From: Rhizobium sp. Q54
GTDB taxonomy: Bacteria > Pseudomonadota > Alphaproteobacteria > UBA7879 > VGCX01
NCBI GenBank assembly: GCA_945870825.1
Contig: CAMBTM010000009.1
Span: forward strand, 1-53,571
Length of the DNA stretch: 53,571 nt
Reading direction: 5' to 3'
Made by a program: the position numbers and the translations under genes. Below, in pieces: positions 18,998-28,398 of this stretch (positions within the stretch are counted from its first letter, which is position 1; every line of letters begins with the position of its first letter). The notes beneath the pieces are model-generated. The model did no database searches. It was not told the origin of the DNA and saw only the letters and a program-made list of their open reading frames with translations.

Positions 18998-19080
18998 TGT
19001 AGCCTCCTGTATATATTTTTATTTTGAGAAATCTTAGATCGTTGAGCGGTAAAATGCAATAGGGTTTCGGCGGAATTTTT

Positions 19081-19890
19081 TCAAAAGGATCTAGGATTGT
19101 AAGGATTTGATTTTTCGAATTTTTTTAAAATGTCTTCCAGTTCTTCGGATTGCTCTTTGGGAGGTGTGATGAGGATTCTGATATGAAAATCTCCGGGTGT
19201 TTTTCCAGCAATGCCCCTACCTTTTAAAACAAGCTCTGTCCCAGAAGCTATATAGGGGGGGACTTTTAACATAAAAGGCCCCTCAAGGGTGGGAATTTCG
19301 ATTCTTGATCCTGCAACAGATTCCATGAAAGTGATGGGAAGGGTTAGGTGAATATTATGGTCAACACGGATGAGGTGTGGATGGGCATCTACATACAGAA
19401 TAACAAGGACTTTTCCTTGTGATTTTTCTTTTAATGAGAATTCTAGGGTGCTTTTATGGGTCACCCCTGGCGGAATGGTAATGTCTAACTTTTCCCCTTC
19501 GATGGTCAGAGTTTTTTGCGTCCCAAGACATGCTTCAGAAAAGGTGATTTTAAGGGAATAAGAAAACACTTGGGCTTCCTCTTTTGAGGATTCAGACGGT
19601 GTGTTGGAAAATTTTCTATTCATATGGGCAAAGAGATCCCCAAGAGGGTCAAATTTTGATTGATATTTCAATCTTTTTTCTTCTTCCTGCTGATCATACA
19701 AGAACCGTTGTTCGGGATTATAGAGAATCTGATAAGCCTGTTGAATACGTTGGAAATGGGAAACTTTTTCCGAAGAAGCATTAGGATTGGTATCAGGGTG
19801 ATACATTTTTGCAAGCCTTCGGTAAGCCCCTTTAATGTCTTCCTGGGTTGCCCGGTGACTTAATTCTAAAATCGCATAGAGTGTTGTCAT
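19081..19890 (-). CDS. DnaJ-class co-chaperone without zinc finger (CbpA-like)
   Basis: A 269-residue J-domain protein. Residues 1-70 are the J domain with the HPD motif (AKMYHPDTNP) and the QAYQILYNPEQRFLYD helix. There is no GF-rich region of normal length and no CxxCxGxG zinc finger; the two beta-sandwich substrate-binding domains follow (ITIPPGVTHKSTLEF; the second around PYIASGTELVLKGRGIAGKTPGDFHIRI). This is the type II/CbpA plan. It stimulates DnaK ATPase and delivers clients. DnaK is not in the window. Confidence 0.88.
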   Translation of the reverse strand: MTTLYAILELSHRATQEDIKGAYRRLAKMYHPDTNPNASSEKVSHFQRIQQAYQILYNPEQRFLYDQQEEEKRLKYQSKFDPLGDLFAHMNRKFSNTPSESSKEEAQVFSYSLKITFSEACLGTQKTLTIEGEKLDITIPPGVTHKSTLEFSLKEKSQGKVLVILYVDAHPHLIRVDHNIHLTLPITFMESVAGSRIEIPTLEGPFMLKVPPYIASGTELVLKGRGIAGKTPGDFHIRILITPPKEQSEELEDILKKFEKSNPYNPRSF

Positions 19891-20015
19891 TCATTTCACA
19901 TTTTTCATTTTGTTAAGTGTATCGTTTATAGAAATCGTGGTCAAATGGTCTGCTATGGTGTTTTTTTATGGGATTATTCATGCTATGCTTTTGTAAATTT
20001 ATGAAGGTCCTTTAA

Positions 20016-20609
20016 ATGAATTATCAGCGATTATTGTGTCGTATTGTGTTTGTGAATCTTATCCTTTGTTTCCATCCCCTTTGTGCTATGGCTGATAAAA
20101 GTTTTGCAGGCGGGTACGGGGGTGGTGAGCTTACCTATGGATATACCCATGCTAAATTTGGGGCTAATGCCTATAAAGCCATGTCTTTGGGAATGGGGGG
20201 CTATTTAGGATATGGATGGCTAAAGGATATTGCGTACTATGGTATTGAAGGTGGATTTGGGTATGATGCTTTTTCAAAGAAAAAAGGGGGAACTCACCTC
20301 AAACAGCCGTGGCAGGGAAGTTTTTCTCTAAGACTTGGACGTATTTTACGCAGTTATTTTCTGCCTTTTTTGCGCCTAGGGGTGTCTCATGATGCTTGGG
20401 TTTTGCGTCCAGTATGTCAACAAACAGATCATTTTACGTCCATGATGGCCTTGTTGGGTGTGGGGGTTGATGTCTTTGTCGCAGATCGCTTGTCCATTCG
20501 ATCAGAATTTAATTACGCTTTATCCATGGGGTTACAGGGAAGTAAACCCCAATCTTCTAAAAAACCTATCAAAGCAGGTCTTGCGATGGGACTGTCTTAT
20601 CATTTTTAG
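20016..20609 (+). CDS. Outer membrane beta-barrel protein
   Basis: A 197-residue protein with a signal peptide (LLCRIVFVNLILCFHPLCAMA, cleavage near residue 26), followed by Gly/aromatic-rich alternating strands (GGYLGYGWLKDIAYYGIEGGFGYDAF, LRLGRILRSYFLPFLRLGVS, LSIRSEFNYALSMG) and a terminal aromatic residue (LSYHF), the outer membrane barrel signature. It resembles the small 8-stranded OmpA/porin_4-type proteins of intracellular alphaproteobacteria; no specific function can be given. Its end overlaps the opposite-strand TPR gene by 41 bases. Confidence 0.8.
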   Translation: MNYQRLLCRIVFVNLILCFHPLCAMADKSFAGGYGGGELTYGYTHAKFGANAYKAMSLGMGGYLGYGWLKDIAYYGIEGGFGYDAFSKKKGGTHLKQPWQGSFSLRLGRILRSYFLPFLRLGVSHDAWVLRPVCQQTDHFTSMMALLGVGVDVFVADRLSIRSEFNYALSMGLQGSKPQSSKKPIKAGLAMGLSYHF

Positions 20610-21735
20610 AGGTTTCGTCGGGTTTAGTCATTTGACCAAGCGTAGAGGATGCTTCGATTTCTTTTACTTTCTTTTGGGCCAAAGCAATGAGTTTGGGATT
20701 ATCTTTTTCATGGCGCGCTGCTTTTTCAAAGGCATCTTTGGCAAGATCTTGCTGATTCAAGGCTTGATAAGCCATCCCAATGCCAAGCCAATACCGGCTA
20801 TTCTGGGGGTTGATTTCAAGTAATTTATTGTAAACCGTTAATGCCAGTTCTGGCTTTTCCACCTTAAGATAGGCTTGACCGAGGAAGGCATAGTACTCTG
20901 CATTTTCTTTTACATTTGGAAAACATTGCATCAGTGTTTTAACAACTGTTTGATATTCTTCATGATGCCAATAGATGTGGGCCAAAAAGAGCAGGGCTTT
21001 GGGTTCGATGTTCTTATAGCGCGCCGCCATTCTTTTCAACATGTCTTTCGCTTTGTCGAAATCTTTCTTGTGTGTGAAGGCACGGGCCAAGATAAGACCA
21101 GAATTTCCACGTGTGACCGTTTCCATATCAGGAACATCTAAAAGAGTGATCGCTTGATCGGCATCCCCTTGCCGTAAAAGTTTTGCTGCTTTTTCATAAA
21201 TGGCTAACATTTCCTTATGATTATTTCTAGCAGGCTTAGGGGATGGAAGTATCATCCTTGGTTCAGGTTTGTTCTCTTGTAGGATTTCTTTGGGTGCTTC
21301 TTGTGCGGGGGGTGCAGGCTTTTTATTCATAAAGGAATATTGGGCAATACGTTCTTTCCTAGACAGATATTTGGTCTTTTGTGGTGCTGTCGCTGGGGCC
21401 TCTTCTTCTTTTTTAATAGGCTCTGCAATGGGAGCTGTTGGCAGCGGTATAGGTGCAGATACAGGTTCTCCCAAAACTTGGGAGATCGGCTGGGGTAAGG
21501 GCTGGGGTAACGGTTGGGGCAAGGCTTGGGGTAACGCTTGGGGTAAGGGAGCCGCTGATATGGCTGGGCTTGTTTCCAAGGGTTTCTGTTGTTCCTTTTC
21601 TTTTTTTTGCATATGAAGAAAAACTGTCACACCTGCAAGCAATATGAGAATCAACAGGGCGCCTATCCCGTAGAGACTCATTCTTGTTTTTTTCCGACGT
21701 TGCAGTACAGAGTACATGGTTATCATCCTATCCAT
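20569..21735 (-). CDS. TPR membrane protein, MshN-like
   Basis: A 388-residue protein: a short cytoplasmic N terminus (YSVLQRRKKTRMS), one membrane helix (LYGIGALLILILLAGVTVFL, residues 26-46), a Pro/Gln repeat (LPQALPQ, LPQPLPQ; DNA repeat at 21483-21550), a charged linker and then TPR repeats from about residue 175 (LAIYEKAAKLLRQGDADQAI, FLGQAYLKVEKPELALTVYNK, GMAYQALNQQDLAKDAFEK). Its start overlaps the end of the ATPase gene by 8 bases, completing a secretin-ATPase-TPR operon like mshL-mshM-mshN of MSHA pili. The Pro/Gln linker probably spans the periplasm. Confidence 0.8.
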   Translation of the reverse strand: MDRMITMYSVLQRRKKTRMSLYGIGALLILILLAGVTVFLHMQKKEKEQQKPLETSPAISAAPLPQALPQALPQPLPQPLPQPISQVLGEPVSAPIPLPTAPIAEPIKKEEEAPATAPQKTKYLSRKERIAQYSFMNKKPAPPAQEAPKEILQENKPEPRMILPSPKPARNNHKEMLAIYEKAAKLLRQGDADQAITLLDVPDMETVTRGNSGLILARAFTHKKDFDKAKDMLKRMAARYKNIEPKALLFLAHIYWHHEEYQTVVKTLMQCFPNVKENAEYYAFLGQAYLKVEKPELALTVYNKLLEINPQNSRYWLGIGMAYQALNQQDLAKDAFEKAARHEKDNPKLIALAQKKVKEIEASSTLGQMTKPDETSKNDKTVPSQDLL

Positions 21736-22645
21736 GAATCAAATAAGCCATATAAATTAGCATGGCGATAATAATGACAACGTAACCCCCGTAGAGGCAT
21801 TTCTTGAGAATTCCTTGGAAAGCTGGGGCATAAAGGCTTTTTGAAAGATGAATGCTTTCCTTCATAATTTTTTTATCGATTATCTGTTTGCGCTCTTCCC
21901 ATGCAATAAGCATCGCCCGATAAGTCAGCGTATTGATAATTCTTGGAATGCCGCCACTTGCTTTGCTTAAAAATTTAAGGGCATCTTTGGTGCAAATACG
22001 CCCTGTAGGATGACCTGCGATAATAAGGCGGGTAATAACATAATCTTCTATTTCACAGGGTGATAAAGGTTCCAGATAATAGTTCACATTGATACGTTGA
22101 CGGACTTGGCGCATATGGGTGGCTGCCAAATGCTTATCGAGTTCTGGTTGTCCAAAAAGAACGATTTGTAAAAGTTTATGCTTTTGCGTTTCAAGGTTCG
22201 TCAAAAGGCGAATGGTTTCAATGCCTTCATCACTCAGGGCCTGGGCTTCGTCTACAATAAGCACGACGCGTTTTCCCATCTGATGATAGCTCATGAGTTT
22301 TTGATAAATATGATTAATAATATCAAATTGGTTATCAGAGGAATTGCCTGTATAACCAAGTTCCATAGCAACCGACAGTCTGAGACTTTCTTTATCAAGG
22401 TCTGGATTGGGGATGTAGCCTGTGATGAAGTCCTTGTTATTAAGGGAATGTAAAAGTTTGCGGCAAAGAAGGGTTTTCCCGGTCCCAACTTCTCCAACGA
22501 CCTTGATAAGACCTTCTCCTGATTCCAGATGAAACAGCAAGTTTTCCACAGCATTTTTATGGTTTCCAAGAGCACAAAAGAATTCCAGGTTGGGTGTGAG
22601 GTGGAACGGAAAATCTTTTAAATTAAAATGTGTTAAAAAGTCCAT
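21728..22645 (-). CDS. AAA+ ATPase, ExeA/MshM-like
   Basis: A 305-residue ATPase with the GspA/ExeA/MshM N-terminal pattern (FPFHLTPNLEFFCALGNHKNAVENLLFHL), Walker A VVGEVGTGKTLLCRKLL, Walker B VVLIVDEAQALSDEGIETIRLLTNLET, and the sensor region GGIPRIINTLTYRAMLIAW. The C terminus has one membrane helix (YGGYVVIIIAMLIYMAYLI). ExeA-type ATPases help place the secretin in the outer membrane through the cell wall; MshM belongs to the MSHA pilus system. It lies 3 bases after the secretin gene and overlaps the TPR gene. Confidence 0.85.
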   Translation of the reverse strand: MDFLTHFNLKDFPFHLTPNLEFFCALGNHKNAVENLLFHLESGEGLIKVVGEVGTGKTLLCRKLLHSLNNKDFITGYIPNPDLDKESLRLSVAMELGYTGNSSDNQFDIINHIYQKLMSYHQMGKRVVLIVDEAQALSDEGIETIRLLTNLETQKHKLLQIVLFGQPELDKHLAATHMRQVRQRINVNYYLEPLSPCEIEDYVITRLIIAGHPTGRICTKDALKFLSKASGGIPRIINTLTYRAMLIAWEERKQIIDKKIMKESIHLSKSLYAPAFQGILKKCLYGGYVVIIIAMLIYMAYLIHG

Positions 22646-22648
22646 TTG

Positions 22649-24334
22649 TCATTCCATTATTTTAAAGGCAGATTCAGCTGCATTTTTTAATTCTTTTTCC
22701 CAGGTGTCATCCTCAACAATTACGGGTTTTAGAAGGATGATGAGTTCTTTGTTAGACTTTTGGTGGTTTTTTTGTCCAAGCAAATCATTAATAACCCCCA
22801 AGTTGTCACTGAGATTAGGTTTGCTATCCATCATTTTGACACCACTTTGCATCAATCCGCCGATAATAATAATTTGGCCATTTTTCGCACGAACGATGGT
22901 ATCTGCTTCTCTGGTTCGGGTTGACGGGGCGTTTAGGATTGTTTTTTGCCCCGCGACGACTATGTTTTGTTCTTCTGCTGTAATATCTGTGATGACAGGA
23001 TGAATGTGGAGTGTAATCTGTTCATCACTGCTGATTTGGGGGGTGACATCAAGGGCAATACCACTGAAAAAGGATTGAAGACTAACATTGCTTGTATTTT
23101 GGACAGCTGCCTGGCTGCCAGTCAGAGAAGAAGAATTTGCACTGGTCGAATAGAAACTGTCGGTGCCAACTTTGATGACGGCTTTTTGATTGTTGAGGGT
23201 TGAGATGCGGGGGCTTGAGAGAACAGATATTTTGCCCTGTCCTTCTAAAAGATTAAGGACAGAACCAAAATGACCATTGGTACGTGTCAAACCCAATGTC
23301 ATGGACTGTGAACCTGTCCCTGACATTTGAGTTTTGCTCGTTTCCCCGTTACTGAAGCTTAAATTATACCGTCTTGTATCAATTAGTGTTGATGATAAGG
23401 CAGACCAGTTAATTCCAGAGGCATTTTGTGCATTTAATTCGACATCAAGAATTTTTGCTTCAATGATGACCTGGCGTTGAAGGGTTTTTTGAGTTTTATT
23501 GAGATAGGCTTCAACTTGTCGGAGTTGTTGGGGGTATCCTCTGACCACAATCAGCCCAGAGTCTTTGTTAATAACAACGTGTCCTGATGGTATGGTGGTG
23601 CCCCCGCGTCTTCCTCGATTCAATCCGGCAGCAAGCGATTCTGTGGAAATAATCGCTTCTATCGTTTCTTTGAGATTCGTCCAAAAATCAGTTTTGACGT
23701 GGGTTGAAACACTGGTGCCCCCGCTACTGCCACCCCCACCGCCACCACTTCCGCCACCACCACTGCTTCCCCCTGATGATGTGCTGCCAGAGTCTTTGGG
23801 GGAGGATACATACATACTGCTGGTTCCTGTCCGCTCAATATCTAATCTGTCGATCATGAACATTCTGGTTTCAAGGCGGGGCATAAAGATATTATACCCA
23901 TAGGCTGTTTTTTCGAATTCAAAACCATAGATTTGCCGAATAGCTGTCAGAATTTCATTAATGGTTACATCTTTCATGTTAAGGGTAATTTCCCCCTGGA
24001 CATCAGGACTAATAACAATGCTTTGGTCGTACAGATCAGCAAGAGTTGCAAAGAAGCTATCGGCAGGGGCTTTATTAAGATTAACGGAATAGGTTGGTTG
24101 AATCTTTGAATCTTCGAGTATTTTGGTGAACGTATCTTCCGTTAGTAATTCGGATATTTCATGGGTGGATTCTTTTTGAAATAGAGGTGCTTCTTTGGCT
24201 GCATCAACCAGTGTTTGCTTCATGGTTTGAATCTGGGCTTTATGATGTTCTTCAAAGGAGGTGCTGCAGCTGGTTGCGAGCGCAAACGCAAATATAGAAA
24301 AGACTTTTCTTGATAGCGAAAGCCCAATCCTCAT
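22649..24334 (-). CDS. Type II/IV secretin lipoprotein, MshL-like
   Basis: A 561-residue secretin. The signal peptide ends in a lipobox (ALATSC at about residue 23), so it is an outer membrane lipoprotein. The STN/N0 domain follows (SFFATLADLYDQSIVISPDVQGEITLNMKDVTINEILTAIRQ), then a Gly/Ser-rich linker at about residues 180-205, an N1-type domain (SGLIVVRGYPQQLRQVEAYLN) and the secretin pore domain with GKISVLSSPRISTLNNQKAVIKVGT and the terminal IIGGLMQSG. The closest pattern is MshL/PilQ. It is the first gene of the three-gene operon. No pilin, prepilin peptidase or extension ATPase is present nearby. Confidence 0.88.
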   Translation of the reverse strand: MRIGLSLSRKVFSIFAFALATSCSTSFEEHHKAQIQTMKQTLVDAAKEAPLFQKESTHEISELLTEDTFTKILEDSKIQPTYSVNLNKAPADSFFATLADLYDQSIVISPDVQGEITLNMKDVTINEILTAIRQIYGFEFEKTAYGYNIFMPRLETRMFMIDRLDIERTGTSSMYVSSPKDSGSTSSGGSSGGGGSGGGGGGSSGGTSVSTHVKTDFWTNLKETIEAIISTESLAAGLNRGRRGGTTIPSGHVVINKDSGLIVVRGYPQQLRQVEAYLNKTQKTLQRQVIIEAKILDVELNAQNASGINWSALSSTLIDTRRYNLSFSNGETSKTQMSGTGSQSMTLGLTRTNGHFGSVLNLLEGQGKISVLSSPRISTLNNQKAVIKVGTDSFYSTSANSSSLTGSQAAVQNTSNVSLQSFFSGIALDVTPQISSDEQITLHIHPVITDITAEEQNIVVAGQKTILNAPSTRTREADTIVRAKNGQIIIIGGLMQSGVKMMDSKPNLSDNLGVINDLLGQKNHQKSNKELIILLKPVIVEDDTWEKELKNAAESAFKIME

Positions 24335-24577
24335 AAATACTCCCCGAATACTTTTTATTATTTATTTTATTATGACTAAATAATTCTATATTTGCAATAA
24401 TTTATAGAGGACAAGGAGAAAGAGGAATGCTATAGTGACTTTCGTGAAAATATGATGGATTAAGTTTGGAAAAAACGGCAAAACTTGATAGTCTTGTCGC
24501 AGTTGGGATTATTGCCTTCGTTGGGCCCCAGCCTGATAGTGTAATTATTTAGAAAATAGTGAAAACAGGATTTGAAA

Positions 24578-26389
24578 TTGGATAAACAGATAAGAAATTT
24601 AGCGATCATTGCCCACGTTGACCATGGGAAGACAACTTTAATTGACGTGTTGCTCCGTCAAAGCGGCATGTTCAGAGACAATGAGCAAGTGGCAGAGCGG
24701 ATGATGGACTCGAATGCCTTGGAAAAGGAACGGGGTATTACCATTCTTTCAAAGTGTACCTCTCTTGAGTGGAATAATTACCATTTGAACATCGTAGATA
24801 CCCCTGGACACGCCGACTTCGGTGGTGAAGTGGAACGTATTTTGGGCATGGTCAATGGCGTGGTGTTGTTGGTGGATGCTTCAGAAGGTCCCATGCCCCA
24901 AACGAAGTTTGTTTTGACCAAGGCCCTAGAACAAGGATTAAAGCCTGTTGTGGTGATTAACAAGGTTGATAAGCCTGATGCGCGCGCTGGAGAAGTATTG
25001 GATGAAATTTTTGATCTTTTCGTGGCGTTGCGAGCGTCTGATGATCAGTTAGACTTTCCGGTTGTTTACGCCTCTTCCAAAGAAGGATGGGCTGTTCATA
25101 ATTTAGGGGATGAACGGAAAGATTTAACGCCTTTGTGTGAAGTCATCGTAAAACATATCAAAGCCCCCGACGTAGACGTGACAAAGCCTTTCTCTATGCT
25201 TGTTACAACCCTTGATTATGATAATTTTGTGGGAAGGACTTTAACTGGTCTTGTCACATCAGGAACGGTTAAAACGAATGACAGCGTGCGTGTTTTAAAG
25301 CCCGAGGGTGGTGTGCGCGCAGAAGGTAAGGTCAGCAAATTGTTTGCCTTTAGAGGTATTCAACGGGTGCCTATCGATAAAGCTAAAGCCGGCGATATTA
25401 TTATGATTGCAGGACTTCCCGATGCGACAGTGGCTGATACCATTTGTTCACTTGAGGTGAATACGCCGTTGACATCTGTGCCAGTTGATCCCCCCACCAT
25501 CGCTATGACGTTTTCTGTAAACGACTCGCCTTTAGCAGGTCTTGAAGGGGAAAAGCTTACGTCCCGTATGATCCGGGAACGCCTTTTCCATGAGTCTGAG
25601 ATCAACGTGTCTATTTGTGTTAAAGAAGCGGATAATAAGGATGCCTTTGAGGTTTCGGGTCGTGGTGAATTACAGCTTGGGATTTTGATTGAAACCATGC
25701 GCCGAGAAGGATTTGAACTTTCTATCAGCCGTCCACGGGTTGTCTTGATTAAAGATGACCATGGTAAACCCCTTGAACCTATCGAAGAATTACAAGTTGA
25801 CGTGGATGAGCCTTATGTGGGGAACGTCATTGAAAAGCTTGGTCTTCGCAAAGGTGAAATGCTGGATATGCAAAATATTGATGGTAATAAGGTCCGGATC
25901 AAGTTTTTGATTCCAGCGCGTGGATTGATCGGGTATCGCAACGAGTTCCTGACCGATACACGGGGTACTGGGATTATGAACAAGTCTTTCCATGGATACG
26001 CCCCCTTTAAGGGTGACATTGGCGGGCGTCATAATGGTGTTTTGACATCGAATGCTCAAGGAGATGCTGTGGCCTATGCCCTTTGGAATATCGAAGAGCG
26101 CGGTGTTTTGTTTGTTCATCCAGGCGATGCCTTGTATCAGGGCATGATCATTGGTGAGAATGCAAAGCCCCAGGACTTGGAAGTGAATGCCTTGAAGGGT
26201 AAAAAACTGACAAACGTTCGCGCATCTGGAAAGGATGACGCTATTCGCTTGACGCCTCCACGGCGGTTCAGTTTGGAGCAAGCCTTGTCTTATATCGATG
26301 ATGATGAATTGGTCGAAGTAACGCCCAAAAACATTCGTCTGAGAAAAGTTTATCTGGATCCTAATGACAGAAGGCGAGCGAAAAAATAA
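24578..26389 (+). CDS. typA: Ribosome-associated GTPase TypA/BipA
   Basis: A translational GTPase of about 603 residues. The G domain has AIIAHVDHGKTTLID (G1), ERGITI (G2), DTPGHADFGGEV (G3), NKVDKP (G4) and a G5 loop, followed by EF-G-like domains (PTIAMTFSVNDSP, GRGELQLGILIETMRREGFELSISRP) and the BipA-specific C-terminal domain (IPARGLIGYRNEFLTDTRGTG; KNIRLRKVYLD). It assists 50S assembly and stress or low-temperature growth. The start is a TTG: the frame opens at 24572, but TTG at 24578 is 7 bases from AGGA and fits the usual TypA N terminus. Confidence 0.95.
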   Translation: MDKQIRNLAIIAHVDHGKTTLIDVLLRQSGMFRDNEQVAERMMDSNALEKERGITILSKCTSLEWNNYHLNIVDTPGHADFGGEVERILGMVNGVVLLVDASEGPMPQTKFVLTKALEQGLKPVVVINKVDKPDARAGEVLDEIFDLFVALRASDDQLDFPVVYASSKEGWAVHNLGDERKDLTPLCEVIVKHIKAPDVDVTKPFSMLVTTLDYDNFVGRTLTGLVTSGTVKTNDSVRVLKPEGGVRAEGKVSKLFAFRGIQRVPIDKAKAGDIIMIAGLPDATVADTICSLEVNTPLTSVPVDPPTIAMTFSVNDSPLAGLEGEKLTSRMIRERLFHESEINVSICVKEADNKDAFEVSGRGELQLGILIETMRREGFELSISRPRVVLIKDDHGKPLEPIEELQVDVDEPYVGNVIEKLGLRKGEMLDMQNIDGNKVRIKFLIPARGLIGYRNEFLTDTRGTGIMNKSFHGYAPFKGDIGGRHNGVLTSNAQGDAVAYALWNIEERGVLFVHPGDALYQGMIIGENAKPQDLEVNALKGKKLTNVRASGKDDAIRLTPPRRFSLEQALSYIDDDELVEVTPKNIRLRKVYLDPNDRRRAKK

Positions 26390-26400
26390 CAAGGCTGTGG

Positions 26401-27678
26401 ATGTCACGTTGGTTAGACGACGTTAAAAAAACTTACTGTGCACCCCGTGTCATGGGGATTGGTTTTTTTGCCTTTCCCTATGGCATGATGTTTTTCCTGG
26501 CGGTTTCAACCCCCCAGGTGTGGCTAAAAGATATTGGTGCAACGAATACAGATATCGGCCTTTTTGCCTTAGCCAGTTTTCCTTATATGCTTAAATTCTT
26601 GTGGGCCCCTTTGGTGGACCTGATTAAAATCCCCTATCTTTCAAAAAAATTAGGTCATAGGCGAAGCTGGCTACTGCTGATTCACTTGTCATTGATGGTG
26701 GGACTTTTGTTGATGGGGTTTTCTGACCCAACTCCCCATAGTCTCCGGTGGACAGCGATTGTGGCTTTGGGTTTGGCTTTTCTTGCAGCGACCCAAGATA
26801 TTATTGTCGATGCCTACCGGATTGAAATCTTAAGCACCAAGGAATCTGTTCCAGGAATTGGCATGTTAATTTTTGGGTATCGGTTGGGATCCATTACGGC
26901 CAAAGCCGGCACTCTTTATCTGGCCCACTATTTCTCTTGGCCTATTGCTTATTGTGTGATGGCCCTTTGTATCCTTATTGGCGTTGCCGCTATCTTTTTT
27001 AATCCTGAGCCAGCGCAGAGACCAAGATCCGATCGTGTGATTTATAACGCCGTTGTGAGGCCTTTTACGGAATTTATTAAAAGATCGCCTTATTGGTGGG
27101 TGCCTATCCTATTTATTCTTTTTTATCGCTTGGCCGATGCTATGATCAATAATATGGCGACGTCTTTTTATATGGAGATTAACTTCACAAAAGCAGAGAT
27201 TGCGACCGTCACCAACGTATTTGGGGTCTTTGCTACCATCATTGGGGGGTTTTTGGGCGCTGCAACCGTCAGGCGTTTGGACGTCTTTAAGGGTGTTTTT
27301 GTCTGCGGACTTTTACATGCATGTTCCAACCTTATGTTTGTGGTCTTGGCCTATATCGGGAATGATATCCCAACGCTTTATATGTCCATCGCCCTTGAAA
27401 ATCTGACGGGAGGGATGAGTACCGCTGCATTCTTTGTGTATCTCACCCGTCTTTGCCATATGTCCCACGCCGTGACCCAATTTGCCCTATTCACATCCAT
27501 TTGGTCAGCCCAGTCCTTTATTGCAAGTATCAGCGGATGGATTGTGGACTGTCTTGACGGTAACTGGCCCGTCTTCTTTTTGATCACAGTTAGTGTCGCT
27601 GTTCCTGGCCTTGTAATTATTGGATTCTTGAAGAAATATCCTTTTGGTAATAGTGGAGAGTTAGAGTCAACGGGGTAG
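26401..27678 (+). CDS. ampG: AmpG-like MFS muropeptide permease
   Basis: A 425-residue major facilitator protein with about 12 membrane segments. It carries the AmpG hallmarks: FAFPYGMMFFLAVSTPQVWLKDIGATNTDIGLF near the start, then LKFLWAPLVDL, GHRRSWLL, ATQDIIVDAYRIE. AmpG imports anhydro-muropeptides from the periplasm for cell wall recycling; related proteins in intracellular bacteria may carry other substrates. It starts 11 bases after the typA stop, so it is likely cotranscribed. It ends one base before the DedA gene on the other strand. Confidence 0.85.
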   Translation: MSRWLDDVKKTYCAPRVMGIGFFAFPYGMMFFLAVSTPQVWLKDIGATNTDIGLFALASFPYMLKFLWAPLVDLIKIPYLSKKLGHRRSWLLLIHLSLMVGLLLMGFSDPTPHSLRWTAIVALGLAFLAATQDIIVDAYRIEILSTKESVPGIGMLIFGYRLGSITAKAGTLYLAHYFSWPIAYCVMALCILIGVAAIFFNPEPAQRPRSDRVIYNAVVRPFTEFIKRSPYWWVPILFILFYRLADAMINNMATSFYMEINFTKAEIATVTNVFGVFATIIGGFLGAATVRRLDVFKGVFVCGLLHACSNLMFVVLAYIGNDIPTLYMSIALENLTGGMSTAAFFVYLTRLCHMSHAVTQFALFTSIWSAQSFIASISGWIVDCLDGNWPVFFLITVSVAVPGLVIIGFLKKYPFGNSGELESTG

Positions 27679-28311
27679 TTACGGTTTCTTCTTTCGGTAC
27701 TTAAAATAAAGGTACACGCCCCCAATCAGGATCACAAGCCCACCTGCCAAGTACTTTTGAATTTTCTCGAAGTGTTCGATAATATTTTCTAATGCCATCG
27801 CACAAGAATACCCTACATAACTAACGATAATGGCCCACAAGGCGGCACTGATCGCAACAAGGGAAAAATACCGTTTAAAGGTAATAGATCCAGCACCCAC
27901 AACAATAGGGGTCAACGTCCGGATACCATAGATAAAACGGAAACTCATGATGAAATACCGGTCATGTTTTTGAATAAGGTTCACGATTTTCGTAATGCCT
28001 CTCTGGCCTCTGTATTGACCATGGAGAATCTTTTGACCAAAAAAACGTCCAACAAAAAAGAGAAATGCATCATGAAGAAGGGCCCCCAAAAAGGCAATGA
28101 CCATGACGAGGGGGAGGCTCATATACCCATGGTAAGCCGCAGCGCCCGAGAGAATAAGAACCATTTCCCCTTCCAATAGGGCCCCTGCCACAACAATCGT
28201 ATACTTGTAAGTATGGAGCATCTCGGTCCAAAAACAAGGAGACACAAAGTGGCCAAGCCATGTGGCAAGGGAGTTTACGAGAGGGCTCATAATGTCGTTG
28301 ATATAATCCAT
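27679..28311 (-). CDS. DedA family membrane protein (SNARE-associated domain)
   Basis: About 210 residues, with an N-terminal amphipathic part, AGALLEGEMVLILSGAAAYHGYM, the conserved arginine block RFFGQKILHGQYRG, and FRFIYGIRTLTPIVVGAGSITFKRYFSLVAISAALWAI, then a C-terminal helix (IQKYLAGGLVILIGGVYLYF). These are the DedA motifs. Family members are undecaprenyl-phosphate or phospholipid flippases (UptA, PetA). The frame is open from 28350, but ATG at 28311 (MDYINDIM) is the more usual N terminus. It stands alone. Confidence 0.85.
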   Translation of the reverse strand: MDYINDIMSPLVNSLATWLGHFVSPCFWTEMLHTYKYTIVVAGALLEGEMVLILSGAAAYHGYMSLPLVMVIAFLGALLHDAFLFFVGRFFGQKILHGQYRGQRGITKIVNLIQKHDRYFIMSFRFIYGIRTLTPIVVGAGSITFKRYFSLVAISAALWAIIVSYVGYSCAMALENIIEHFEKIQKYLAGGLVILIGGVYLYFKYRKKKP

Positions 28312-28398
28312 GGCTATCAATGTATCATAAAAAACAAATGACAAAAGCATTTAAAAGAAAATCAACATCAGTTATGCTGAAAGAAAAAAGTTTTACTG

